Below, piece after piece: positions 16,343 to 25,800 of a stretch of 64,000 nt of DNA; within the stretch, counting starts at the first letter, position 1, and each line of letters starts with the position of its first letter. The translations under genes were made by a program, and so were the position numbers. This DNA is from Pontibacter ruber (GTDB lineage: Bacteria; Bacteroidota; Bacteroidia; Cytophagales; Hymenobacteraceae): contig NZ_JALPRR010000001.1 in the NCBI RefSeq assembly GCF_023630205.1, positions 62,001 through 126,000 of the forward strand, written 5' to 3'. The notes below the pieces were generated by a model. It was not told the origin of the DNA. It saw nothing but the letters and a program-made list of their open reading frames with translations, and ran no database searches.

Positions 16343-17137
16343 TCAGGTCCGAATATAATCGCCAAAGCTTGAAGAGAGTTCATCATAAGCGGCAAACACG
16401 TCGGCCGGAATGTCTACTGCCACAATAAAGTTTTTGCCGTTTGGACCATAGCCATTTTTATCGTTTCGCAGCCGCGGCACTTCTCCCATCACCAGCTACA
16501 GAAACCGCGCTATACTACAGAATTCAGCATGTGCGCTGTTGGCAAACACAAGGTTCTGATTTTCTAATTTCAGGAGTGGTACAAAAGCGGCGTAGCTGAT
16601 AAACTGCACCTGAGAGTGCTTTTGCCATACTTTCCCGAAGGATGCCTGCGACCGCCGCTGCAATACAGGGTCTTGCATCAGGAGTATACTCTGAGGCACC
16701 TTCTGCAACTTCTCCAGCACTTTACCAGCCTCCACGGCATTGCCCCCGCAGTTCGTGGACCTGTTCTCCAGCATGATCTCAGATTCCGGAATACCCCAAT
16801 ACTTTACCAGTACATCTTTCAGGATATCGGCTTCGGGCCTATCGGTTACATCTAGGGTATGGTACCTTTCGTGCTGTTTTACATTGGCTGCCAGGTAATG
16901 TGTGGAGTGCCCGATTCCGCCGCAGATCATCAGGTCTTTTGCCAACCCGTTTATATAGGCAAGAGCAGCTTGTTCCGCTACATACAGGCTGCTGTTCCCG
17001 AGCAGGATCAAGAGATCAACCTGTTCTAAACCATACTTTTCAACCAACGCTGCCCGTGTCAGGCTTTCGACATCTCTTTTTGCCAGAAAACTGATAATGG
17101 TATTGAACAACAACACCTGGCGTGTATTAGGCTGCAT
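16343..17137 (-). pseudogene. YdcF-like (DUF218) protein with an in-frame amber stop at codon 214
   Basis: The frame encodes 213 residues of a YdcF/SanA/ElyC-type DUF218 protein, then TAG (16496-16498), then 50 more in-frame codons and a TGA at 16343. The part after the TAG reads LVMGEVPRLRND..GYGPNGKNFIV-VDIPADV, which corresponds to the conserved C-terminus of YdcF (in E. coli about [25 protein letters not shown]). Counting the stop as a residue, the total is 264, close to the 266 of E. coli YdcF. Upstream motifs LLGNSSLYVAEQA, GGIGHSTHYL and ENRSTNCGGNA are intact. The gene is therefore recently interrupted, or the base is a sequencing error, or the TAG is read through. The function of YdcF is uncertain (it binds S-adenosylmethionine in vitro). 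A DUF3267 gene lies 44 nt upstream. Confidence 0.88.
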
Positions 17138-17181
17138 TGCGTAAGTACTTAACTGTGTTCAGATACAGGGATTTCATTAAC

Positions 17182-17760
17182 CTATCCCCTTTCCAAAATA
17201 AAGCACCCAATCTTTTCCGGGTGATCCTGTACCAGGTCGTTGCTGTTTTGCCTGCGTAGCATCCAGACGATCAGCAGGTCGCCGGCCGCTGCAAAAGTGA
17301 AGAAAAGTCCGAATAGCCACCACCCAAAATTACCCAGAACGATTCCGTATACAGCAGGCAGCAAACCAAGTATAAACCCGGGCATCAGCCCGCCCAGCAG
17401 ATAATGTTTGAGCCGCAACGGTTCTTTGCAGTGGCAGTAGGGTGTTAATATCTTCCAATAAATACCGAACGAAATGGAGCTGAACCCACGCTTGCAGAAC
17501 ACAGCCCAGGTAACGCCATGCAGCAGCTCGTGCACCACGGCTCCCACGCCTATAATGAGAAACATCAGGAACGGGAAGTACAGCAGGTTTGCCTCATAAG
17601 TCCTGGCAAAAGCTTTCAGGTTAGCAATGGTAAACTGCCCGTGCCAGAGCAAAAGGTAAGGCAGCGCGTACAGCAAAAGTATGGGCAGCATAAACGCCAG
17701 CGCACGCACATTCGCCTGTGCAGCTGTCAGGGTAATTTCTCTGTTGTTTTGATGATCCAT
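17182..17760 (-). CDS. DUF3267 family membrane protein (putative zincin)
   Basis: A 192-residue integral membrane protein with hydrophobic segments at about 20-40, 58-80, 125-145 and 150-170. The zinc-protease-like motif HELLH (residues 77-81, HExxH) lies at the end of the second segment, as in the DUF3267 family of putative membrane metalloproteases. The second part contains HCKEPLRLKHYLLGGLMPG, with cysteine/histidine residues. Substrate unknown. It precedes the interrupted YdcF gene on the same strand, and the two may form a small operon. Confidence 0.85.
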   Translation of the reverse strand: MDHQNNREITLTAAQANVRALAFMLPILLLYALPYLLLWHGQFTIANLKAFARTYEANLLYFPFLMFLIIGVGAVVHELLHGVTWAVFCKRGFSSISFGIYWKILTPYCHCKEPLRLKHYLLGGLMPGFILGLLPAVYGIVLGNFGWWLFGLFFTFAAAGDLLIVWMLRRQNSNDLVQDHPEKIGCFILERG

Positions 17761-18124
17761 CTGCTCCTGTTGTGAAGCTAAGTTAACAGCTTTCTGATTC
17801 TGAAGGCATCTGTTCCAGGTAAAAATCCGGCCTGTCTCTATTGGTGAATTCCGGTAACGTTCCCCTGCAGAAGTATATTTACGTTTACGCCTGCAAGCTG
17901 TGCCAAGTGTTTTTTAGCAAAACACTGTACACGCCTGTGCTCGCAATAAAAGTTTGCAGATACATTTTCCTGATCTATTTCAGTTCCCGGTACTCATCAG
18001 GAATACCCTGAAGAACGACATACACTGACAAGTCGCGTGCAGGCTATACTTCTTTGAAGTATAAATAAACTATATTTGCTTTGGCTGCCACACCGGCAGT
18101 TACCTTAACCTAAGCAAACAAGCT
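17761..18124. other. Divergent spacer (364 nt) before the ABC exporter
   Basis: No convincing coding frame is present. It contains an AAGTATA or TATACTT heptamer several times near 17870-18063, a short hairpin (TTCCTGAT 17967-17974 with ATCAGGAA 17995-18002), and a -7 box at 18071-18078. The minus-strand DUF3267 gene must also have its promoter here but none stood out. Confidence 0.55.
18071..18078 (+). promoter_or_regulatory. Candidate promoter of the ABC exporter operon
   Basis: TATATTTG fits TAnnTTTG, 46 nt before the GTG start. A TTTG at 18053-18056 lies only 14 nt before it, shorter than the usual -33/-7 spacing, so only the -7 box is supported. Confidence 0.5.
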
Positions 18125-19021
18125 GTGGCAAACGTACTGGCAACCAACGGCCTTTCCAAGAAGTATGGCGCTCTGCAGGCTCTCGACAAGCTGTCCATCA
18201 ACATTGAGCAGGGCAGCATTTATGGTTTACTCGGGCCTAATGGTTCGGGCAAAACCACTACGCTGGGGCTTGTGCTCGACGTGCTTCATCCTACCTCCGG
18301 CAGTTTTACCTGGTTTGGTGAGGCTACAGGCAAGGAGACAAAACGCCGCATTGGCGCCCTGCTCGAAACGCCCAACTTCTACCCTTACCTGACAGCCAAG
18401 CGCAACCTGCAGGTTGTTGCAGATATCAAAGGCACCAACCACCGCGAAATACCACGCGTGCTGCACCTGGTTGGCCTGGAAAGCCGCCAGCATACTACGT
18501 TCAAAGGTTTTTCGCTGGGAATGAAACAGCGCCTGGCACTGGCAGCCACACTGCTGGGCAACCCCGAAGTTCTGGTGCTGGATGAACCCACCAACGGCCT
18601 TGACCCGGAAGGTATAGCCGAGGTGCGGGAGCTTATACTTCGGATTGGCGGAGAAGGCAAAACCATTATACTTGCCAGCCACCTGCTCGATGAAGTAGAG
18701 AAAGTATGCACACACGTGGCCGTGCTGCGCAGTGGCCACCTGAAAGCAGAAGGGCCGGTAAGTGCCATCCTCTCGGCCAAAGACCAGGTAGTAATAACTG
18801 CTCCCGACCAGCAGAGAGCTTTAACAGTATTGCAGCAGTTGCCTTTTGTGGAGAGTGTGCGATCCGAGAAAAGCGCCATTGCCCTTACCCTGCATGATGG
18901 CTACAACAGCACCGACGTAAACAGAGCCATGTTTGAGGAAGGCATTACCTTATCGCAGTTGCTGGTACGCCGCAAAAGCCTGGAAGCACAGTTCCTGGAG
19001 ATCATTAAAACAGAATCCTGA
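18125..19021 (+). CDS. ABC transporter ATP-binding protein
   Basis: A 298-residue ATPase with Walker A GPNGSGKTT (residues 37-45), signature FSLGMKQRLAL, Walker B VLVLDEPTNGLDP and the switch histidine in ILASHLLDE. The C-terminal ~80 residues form an accessory domain typical of CcmA/NatA/BcrA-type exporters. It starts with GTG at 18125; no in-frame ATG lies near and the N-terminus fits. The stop overlaps the start of the permease gene by one base (TGATG), so the two form a transporter pair. Substrate unknown. Two ATA-CTT dicodons (18635 and 18668) coincide with TATACTT heptamers. Confidence 0.94.
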   Translation: MANVLATNGLSKKYGALQALDKLSINIEQGSIYGLLGPNGSGKTTTLGLVLDVLHPTSGSFTWFGEATGKETKRRIGALLETPNFYPYLTAKRNLQVVADIKGTNHREIPRVLHLVGLESRQHTTFKGFSLGMKQRLALAATLLGNPEVLVLDEPTNGLDPEGIAEVRELILRIGGEGKTIILASHLLDEVEKVCTHVAVLRSGHLKAEGPVSAILSAKDQVVITAPDQQRALTVLQQLPFVESVRSEKSAIALTLHDGYNSTDVNRAMFEEGITLSQLLVRRKSLEAQFLEIIKTES

Positions 19022-19791
19022 TGAATTTACTCCGTATAGAGTTCCTGAAAATATTCCCTTACCGCACGTTTTGGGTCATACTTGGCATTTACGTGCTGCT
19101 TATGATCCTGCTGGTGTATGCCAGCAGCAATATCGTGATCAACGGCGAATCGCTGGGGCCGGCTACGTACCAGTTTCCGGGCATCTGGTCGCGGCTGACC
19201 TACATTGCCAGCTTCTTTAACCTGCTGCTGGGCATCCTGATGATTGTGCTGGTAACAGACGAGTATAGCTTCCGAACGATGCGCCAGCAGGTAATTGACG
19301 GGCTATCGCGCCTTGACCTGGTGCTGGCCAAGTTTTATGTAGTACTGGCCGTAGCCGTAGTGGCGACGCTCTTCCTGCTCCTGCTGGGTTTATACTTTGG
19401 CCTGCTTTACAGCTCCGACAAAAGCACTTCGTCCATGTTCAGCCAGATAGATTTCCTGTCGTACTACTTTGTGCAGGCGGTAGCTTATATGGCGCTGGCC
19501 ATGTTCTTTGCCTTCCTGATCCGGAAAAGTGGTCTTTCCATCATCGCCTTTCTTGCTTATGCCAAAATTGTAGAGCCGATCATCCACTTCAACCTGGACG
19601 ACCAATGGGATAAGTATATGCCGATGAAAGTACTTTCCAGCCTGACGCCTATGCCAGGCCAGGAACTGCTCGACCAGCTAACGTCACCCACCGAGCTGCT
19701 TGCACCTCAATGGGCCACGCTGCCGGCGCTCTGCTACATTGGTCTGTTTCTTGGTCTCTCGTACGTAATACTACGGCTCCGCGACTTGTAG
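19021..19791 (+). CDS. ABC-2 type transporter permease
   Basis: A 256-residue integral membrane protein with six likely helices (about 18-40, 60-85, 105-135, 150-180, 185-200 and 235-253). The N-terminal MNLLRIEFLKIFPYRTFW and the EYSFRTMRQQVIDGLSR loop are typical of ABC-2 exporter permeases of the NatB/BcrB kind. It is translationally coupled to the ATPase gene. Its stop is 5 nt from the end of the convergent gene, leaving no space for a separate terminator. Confidence 0.9.
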   Translation: MNLLRIEFLKIFPYRTFWVILGIYVLLMILLVYASSNIVINGESLGPATYQFPGIWSRLTYIASFFNLLLGILMIVLVTDEYSFRTMRQQVIDGLSRLDLVLAKFYVVLAVAVVATLFLLLLGLYFGLLYSSDKSTSSMFSQIDFLSYYFVQAVAYMALAMFFAFLIRKSGLSIIAFLAYAKIVEPIIHFNLDDQWDKYMPMKVLSSLTPMPGQELLDQLTSPTELLAPQWATLPALCYIGLFLGLSYVILRLRDL

Positions 19792-19796
19792 CCAAA

Positions 19797-20480
19797 CTAT
19801 GGCAGGGAATTATAAAAGTTGATGATGGCAATCATATGGTGAGGCTGATCGTAATCCAGTTTGTTCATCTTAATAAAGGACTTTACCTGGTCCCATTTTT
19901 TGCCGAACAGTTGCTGCAGGTCCCTGCGCACGTTGCGCAGTTGTCTGATATCACCATTGGGAAGTAACACAAAGTATACCTCCTTCACTTGCATCACCCA
20001 GTTGCTTCCTGCCGGGTAGCCATAGGGGTAGTAGCCGCTGTAACCAGGGTTGAGGCCGGTGCGGGAAACATCCTGCTGTACATATTCCTCCCGCATGATC
20101 AGGGTGAGTTTGCCTTCGTTTAGCTGCTCAAAGAAAGTTGGTTTTTTAAAGTCGCTGTACTCTTTGCCCAGGTTCCAGTCATAAGCCCGGAAAAGCTTGT
20201 TCGGTCCCCCTTCAAAATCACTTGCAGTAAAGTACACTACATTTACAGGAGAGAACGTACTTATAGCCCCGTCCGGCTGCCGGACCTGTACTACCTCCTC
20301 ATTCTGGTGGTAAGAAAGCGCTCCTGTCATGGTTTCGCCCGTGGTGAGAACAACTTCTCCGGTGGGCCACTCTTGTACATCAATAGTAGGTCTGGTCTGA
20401 CTCTGACCAAGGATTGGGTAGCACAACAGGGCTACAAATAGTGTAAGCCACTGCGGTTGCCAGGTAAAACTGCGATGCAT
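19797..20480 (-). CDS. Hypothetical secreted protein
   Basis: A 227-residue protein with a signal peptide (about 1-27, LTLFVALLCYPILGQSQ). The mature part is mixed: residues about 40-80 look like a beta barrel segment (GEVVLTTGETMTGALSYHQNEEVVQV), there is a tyrosine/glycine-rich loop near 150-160 (YSGYYPYGYPAG), and the C-terminal 60 residues are basic and helical. No known enzymatic motif was recognised. Proteins of this pattern are common and uncharacterised in Cytophagales. It is a single gene with no clear partner. Confidence 0.75.
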   Translation of the reverse strand: MHRSFTWQPQWLTLFVALLCYPILGQSQTRPTIDVQEWPTGEVVLTTGETMTGALSYHQNEEVVQVRQPDGAISTFSPVNVVYFTASDFEGGPNKLFRAYDWNLGKEYSDFKKPTFFEQLNEGKLTLIMREEYVQQDVSRTGLNPGYSGYYPYGYPAGSNWVMQVKEVYFVLLPNGDIRQLRNVRRDLQQLFGKKWDQVKSFIKMNKLDYDQPHHMIAIINFYNSLP

Positions 20481-20756
20481 AAGCTTTTGGGTAAAAAGTA
20501 TAATCCATCATCCAACCACATCAAAATAAATTACCATACACGGTATACAGTTAGTGCAAAAGCTTCATTTATAGAACGTTACATACTTACACCAGAGTAT
20601 ACATTAACAAATATAAAATATGGATAAATAAAGGAAACTCTGCTTCTCCACTAAAAATAAATGCACCTTCACCCTCAAGGCTAAATACCTCTTAATCAGA
20701 GGCAGGTATGACCAGCATTCGGAGCCGCTGAAACAAACTAGCAGGCCATAAAAAAG
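20481..20756. other. Spacer without genes upstream of the ribBA terminator
   Basis: The spacer between two minus-strand genes (20481-20815) is AT-rich in its first part, carries scattered AAGTATA-like words, and ends with the ribBA terminator. Neither a coding frame nor a recognisable promoter for the hypothetical gene was found. Confidence 0.5.
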
Positions 20757-20792
20757 CCTGAGCCTGTATTCACCAGGGAATACAGGCTCAGG
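20757..20792 (-). terminator. Rho-independent terminator of ribBA
   Basis: CCTGAGCCTGTATTC (20757-20771) pairs perfectly with GAATACAGGCTCAGG (20778-20792) around ACCAGG. On the minus strand the stem is followed by a run of T's (AAAAA on the plus strand at 20751-20755). It lies 23 nt after the ribBA stop. Confidence 0.92.
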
Positions 20793-20815
20793 TCATTAAA
20801 GTATGAGTATCGTTA

Positions 20816-22060
20816 CTAGCGCAGTGTTGCGCTCTTCAGGATCTCATGTCCCAGTTTATCGCGTTTGGTAGCGAGGTATTTCTGGTTGTGCTCGTTTGGT
20901 GCGATCTCGATCGGCAGGTTTTCCACTACCTCTAACCCATAGCCGATCAGGCCGGTCCGTTTTTTCGGGTTGTTGGAGATAAGCTTCATTTTAGACACGC
21001 CCAGGTCGCGCAAAATCTGAGCTCCTACGCCGTAGTCGCGCTCGTCCATGCCGAACCCTAGTTCCAGGTTCGCCTCCACCGTATCCAGCCCCTGCTCCTG
21101 CAGTTTATAGGCCTTCAGTTTGTTGATCAGGCCAATACCACGGCCTTCCTGGTTCATGTACACGATCACTCCTTTACCGGCGCGCTCGATCATACGCATG
21201 GCCTCGTGCAGTTGCGGACCGCAGTCGCAACGGCAGGAGCCAAAGATATCACCTGTCACACAGGAAGAGTGTACGCGCACCATTACCGGCTCATTTTCTT
21301 CCCAGGTACCTTTTACCAAGGCCAGGTGCTTGGCACCGTTGCTGCGCTGCGTAAAAGCATACAGGTCAAAATCGCCGTAATCGGTTGGCAGCTGCACGGC
21401 AATTTCGCGCTCTATAAGGCTTTCCTGCTGCAGGCGGTAAACGATCAGATCGCGGATAGAGATCAGTTTCAGGTTAAAACGCTCTGCCACTTTCACCAAG
21501 TCAGGCAGGCGGGCCATGGTTCCGTCTTCGTTCATGATCTCCACCAACACTCCCGACGGGTATAAACCTGCCAGGCGTGCCAGATCAGCGGTTGCCTCGG
21601 TATGGCCCGGACGGCGCAGCACACCTTCTTTTTTTGCCCGCAGCGGGAAGATGTGCCCCGGCTTGCCCAGCGAATGCGGATCCGTGCTTGGGTCTACAAG
21701 CGCCTGTATGGTTTTGGCTCTGTCGGAGGCCGAGATACCGGTGGTGCAGCCATGCCCGATCAAGTCTACAGACACCGTAAAAGGTGTGGCATGCAATGCT
21801 GTGTTGCGGCCTACCATCAGTTCCAGCCCTAGTTCTTCGCAGCGTTCCTCAGGAAGTGAGCAGCAAATAAGGCCACGCCCGTGGGTAGCCATAAAGTTGA
21901 TAATTTCTGGTGTTACACGCTCAGAGGCGCAGATAAAATCACCTTCGTTTTCGCGGTCATCGTCATCCACCACGATTACAATTTTGCCCTGCCGGATATC
22001 TTCGATGGCGTCTTCTATGGTATCGAAAGGTCTAAGCGCTTCCGTCTCCTTACTTTCCAT
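20816..22060 (-). CDS. ribBA: Bifunctional 3,4-dihydroxy-2-butanone 4-phosphate synthase / GTP cyclohydrolase II
   Basis: A 414-residue fusion that makes both precursors of riboflavin. The N-terminal RibB domain (about 10-210) has [18 protein letters not shown], the acidic metal/phosphate site, and [13 protein letters not shown]. The C-terminal RibA domain (about 215-414) has the zinc motif [17 protein letters not shown] and the GTP-binding [11 protein letters not shown]. Both active sites look complete, which is not always so in RibBA fusions. No FMN riboswitch was recognised in the 206-nt upstream spacer. It is a single gene with a good terminator. Confidence 0.97.
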   Translation of the reverse strand: MESKETEALRPFDTIEDAIEDIRQGKIVIVVDDDDRENEGDFICASERVTPEIINFMATHGRGLICCSLPEERCEELGLELMVGRNTALHATPFTVSVDLIGHGCTTGISASDRAKTIQALVDPSTDPHSLGKPGHIFPLRAKKEGVLRRPGHTEATADLARLAGLYPSGVLVEIMNEDGTMARLPDLVKVAERFNLKLISIRDLIVYRLQQESLIEREIAVQLPTDYGDFDLYAFTQRSNGAKHLALVKGTWEENEPVMVRVHSSCVTGDIFGSCRCDCGPQLHEAMRMIERAGKGVIVYMNQEGRGIGLINKLKAYKLQEQGLDTVEANLELGFGMDERDYGVGAQILRDLGVSKMKLISNNPKKRTGLIGYGLEVVENLPIEIAPNEHNQKYLATKRDKLGHEILKSATLR

Positions 22061-22131
22061 GTGCTATTACTTATACCTGCTTGGTGCGCGTGGCATCCTG
22101 CAGGTGTTGTCTATACTATTAAAATGCTAGG

Positions 22132-22139
22132 CAAAGGTA
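22132..22139 (-). promoter_or_regulatory. Candidate -7 box of ribBA
   Basis: The minus strand reads TACCTTTG (TAnnTTTG), about 72 nt before the ATG. No clear -33 element. Confidence 0.45.
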
Positions 22140-22266
22140 AAAAGTTTATCCTGCATTGCCGTTATAAATCATAACACATTAAAAACGGGAATAGTTGAAA
22201 GTACGCCAGCGCTTGTTGCAATTGCAGTTAGAGCGCTAAGGCCTGGTTTATACGTAGCTGTACAGA

Positions 22267-22704
22267 TTACCCTTCAATCTCCTCAAAATCGGCAGTGCGA
22301 GGCAATTGGGCAAAATGCTCTGCCAGGTCTTCCGGCAACACGGCCAGCTTTCTTTTCAGGGTGTCTATCCAGGCGCCTTCTACCAAAATGACTGCAGCTT
22401 TTACGCCATCTTCCTTGAATAGCTCGTGGCGGATGGCCCACCTGGAGCCGTCTTTCTGGCTTTTGGTAAGCGCTGTAGTTACGCTCAGGTGTTCGTTTAT
22501 GCCTACCTCGCGCAGGTAGGAGGTTTCTTCTTTAAATAAAATCGGGCCGATGTGCAGCCGTTGAAACGTTTTCAGGTCCAGGCCCAGTTCGGCCAGTGCC
22601 TCGATACGGGCTTGTGCGGCAAAATCGGCGTAGGCAGAGTGGCGCATGTGCATGTTGGCATCCAGGTGCGACCACATCACTTTGCCTTTGTAAGTATGGC
22701 TCAT
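22267..22704 (-). CDS. Acyl-CoA thioesterase (4HBT/hot-dog fold)
   Basis: A 145-residue hot-dog fold protein. The N-terminal MWSHLDANMHMRHSAYADFAAQAR corresponds to the conserved D-x-N-x-H-h catalytic helix region of 4-hydroxybenzoyl-CoA thioesterase-like proteins (D16, N18, H20 by approximate count). The family hydrolyses various acyl-CoA thioesters; the substrate cannot be predicted. The length is normal. It is a single gene, divergent from the large T9SS surface protein. Confidence 0.9.
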   Translation of the reverse strand: MSHTYKGKVMWSHLDANMHMRHSAYADFAAQARIEALAELGLDLKTFQRLHIGPILFKEETSYLREVGINEHLSVTTALTKSQKDGSRWAIRHELFKEDGVKAAVILVEGAWIDTLKRKLAVLPEDLAEHFAQLPRTADFEEIEG

Positions 22705-22757
22705 GGTTATCTTCTTTGGTTTTGAGGCTAACGGAGTGGCTAGCTTATACTTTTTGG

Positions 22758-22765
22758 CAAAGATA
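22758..22765 (-). promoter_or_regulatory. Candidate -7 box of the thioesterase gene
   Basis: The minus strand reads TATCTTTG (TAnnTTTG), about 54 nt before the start codon. Confidence 0.45.
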
Positions 22766-22898
22766 AACCGCCAGTTTGTAACACAGGCTGCTTTTTGTTT
22801 TTGTAGCGGATATTGTGCTAAAGTATAGCTCTATGTTTATACTTTAATGCTTACATTTACAGCACAATAGCCATATTTCAACTTTTGCCTTTTAGCCT

Positions 22899-25800
22899 AT
22901 GAGGATAATTCTACCCTTCGCCACCATTCTATTTTTCTATTTTTTCGGTTTTATCATGTGTAATGCCCAGATACCTCGCTTTGAGCTGGCAGCAAAAGTT
23001 GGTGTACAGGTAAATGCGCCGGAAGATGTAGCCGTAGACTCGCAGGGAAACATTTATTACGCCTCGACCTCCGGCCCGGTAGTAAAATTCAGGTACCATG
23101 AGAACTTAGGAATAGAAGATCATACTTATCAGCCAGAAGGGCTTTTTTCAGAATCGGAGGAGTTTGGCCAGTATGATATTGCCCTTGACCGGTATGACAA
23201 TTTATATGCGGTTAGTTTCACTTATGCCCGGGTGGCCAAGTATGACCCCGCAGGAAAACTGGTATTGGTGTTTGGTTCTGAAGGCGAAGGCCCGGGCCAG
23301 TTTAAAAATCCGGAAGGAATTGCTGTTAACTCCAAAGAGGAAATTTATGTGGCCGATACGGGCAACAAACGCATCCAGAAGTTCGACAGCAAAGGCAAAT
23401 TGCTCCAGATCATCCCGCTGGACCCAACCACCGGCAATTATTTTGAAGCTCCGCTGAGCATCGACTTTGATCGTGAAGACAACCTCTACCTGCTGCACAC
23501 TCCTGAGAAAGAAGTTGTTAAATATTCCCCTTCCGGAGAACGCCTGTTAAAGTTTGGTAAGGATACAAATGACACGCTGAGCATGAAGCACCCCTGGAAG
23601 CTGGCAGTTGACAAAGTCACTGGCCAGGTATGTATCACGGATATACTCACCTGGGGCTATTATGTCTATAGCGCAGAAGGAGAACTCTTACGGGTTATGT
23701 CACATAAATCCGGAATTCCCAGCCTGTCAGGCTCCAAGTATAGCATAGCTGTTATGCCTGACGGAGAAAGCATTGTTATTGCCGATAAAAGGGAGGAAGG
23801 CAACAGCCAGATTACCATGTATTCAAAGCTAGGAGGTGAAGGCCTCTATGAGTGGGGTAGCATGTGGCAAAATATGGATCTGACGCTGGACCAGGAAGGC
23901 AATGTTTACCTGCTGGATTTTGTCGGGAAGATCAACAAATTCAATGCGCAAAACGAGTATGTTAAAACATTAGGAGACAAAGGTATTGATACTTTTATAC
24001 CAGCTCCCAGGGCCATTACAACAGATATTTTCAACAACATCTACGCGCTTAGCAACCCATACTTCAGCAAACAACCCTCTTCTGTATACAAGCTAAGCCC
24101 TGAAGGCAACATCCTGAAAAAGTATACTGACTTTGGTTCTACGGGCAATAACCACAAGCTTACAGACCTGGCTGTGGACGCAAGCGGCAACATCTATGTA
24201 ACAGATTATACAGGCGGGCTGGTGCATAAAATAAGTCCCGATGGAAAGTATAGCGGTACTGTAGGAGCACCAGGTAAAGGAACGGGTAAAGTGTGGTTGC
24301 CTATGGCTGTTGCTGTAGACAGACTGGGTATAGTTCATGTGCTGGATTATAACGGCGGGCGGGTGCAGCAGTTTGACCTGCAAGGCAATTCCATCCGCCA
24401 GTTTGGGGGCTGGACCGAGCTGGACAGCGTGATAATGGAAGACAGCGACATGGCGCTGGATGGCCAGGGAAACGTTTATGTTGCCTCCAACACACACCGA
24501 AGCCGCTTTTGGATCTTTGATTCGGATGGTGATTTCCTACACGAAGAAATGGACCGGAAAATAAACCACCTTGCTGTAGACCAACTGGGCTACCGCCTGG
24601 TGATTGACGATTATCAGGCAGACGGCTACACCCTGTACACGGCCAGCACCTTCAATACCCCGAACGGCATCATCAAAGGCCTGGTGTTCGACGATGCAAA
24701 CCAGAACTGCAAGTATGACATTGGTGAGCGTACACTTCCGGGCGTTGTGGTGATGGCTAACCCGGGTCCGCACTATGCTATAACCGAGAAAGACGGAGGC
24801 TATACCTTAAGCGTTACCCCCGGTGATTATACGTTGCATACCATTTCCCCTGCTCAGAAAGGCCGCACAATCACCCCTACCTGCCCGTCGGCTGAGCAAG
24901 GCTATCCGGTAAAAGTATCGGACACTAATAGGTTTTTGAATAATGTGGATTTTGCTAACAAGGTATTCTCCCCTCCTTACCTCTCCGTCAGCGTCTCCTC
25001 AGACCGTCGGCGCCGTTGCTTTGAGAGCGTGACTAAAGTAACCTACACCAACTCCGGCTTTGCCCCAGCCAGCAACGCCAAAGTATACCTGCAGCTGCCT
25101 AAAGAGGTGGAATTACTTTCAGCAGATAAAGCTTACACCCGCCTGCCGAACGGTACCTATGTGTTTGACGTGGGCACGGTAGCTGCTGGGCAATCCGGCA
25201 CCATAACTATCCAGGACAAAGTGACCTGCGGCGATGAAAGCGTCCGCGGCCGCACCGTGTGCACAAAAGCTTGGATCACCCCAGCCAACAACAGCACCGC
25301 AGGCCCGGTAGCCACTGTAACCGGTAAGTGCAACCCCGAAAACGGCATGGTGCGCTTCGTTGTCCGCAACACCGGCACTACTGCTATGGAAACGGGCAAG
25401 CAGTTCCGCGTGTACCTGGACGGGCAGCTTACTACTATCGAGAACTATAAACTGGCCTCTGGCGACAGCCTCGTGCTCTGGATACCTGCTGGCGGCAGAA
25501 CAGCCCGCATGGAAGCAGATCAGCCGGAAAGCAACGGCGACAACACCCTGGCCAGTGCCACCGTGGAAGCCTGCACGGCTGGAGGAGGTTCCGCTACTGT
25601 CAGCACCGGTTTTGTAAACGCACTGCCCCCGGATGACGAAGAAGCTGAAGTAGCTGAAGAATGCCTCCCGATCATCGACTCGTTTGACCCGAATGACAAG
25701 TTGGTAACACCAACTGGCAGAACAGAAGAAAATTATACCCCAACCGGTGTTGCCCTCAAGTATAAGATCCGCTTCCAGAACACGGGCACCGATGTAGCGT

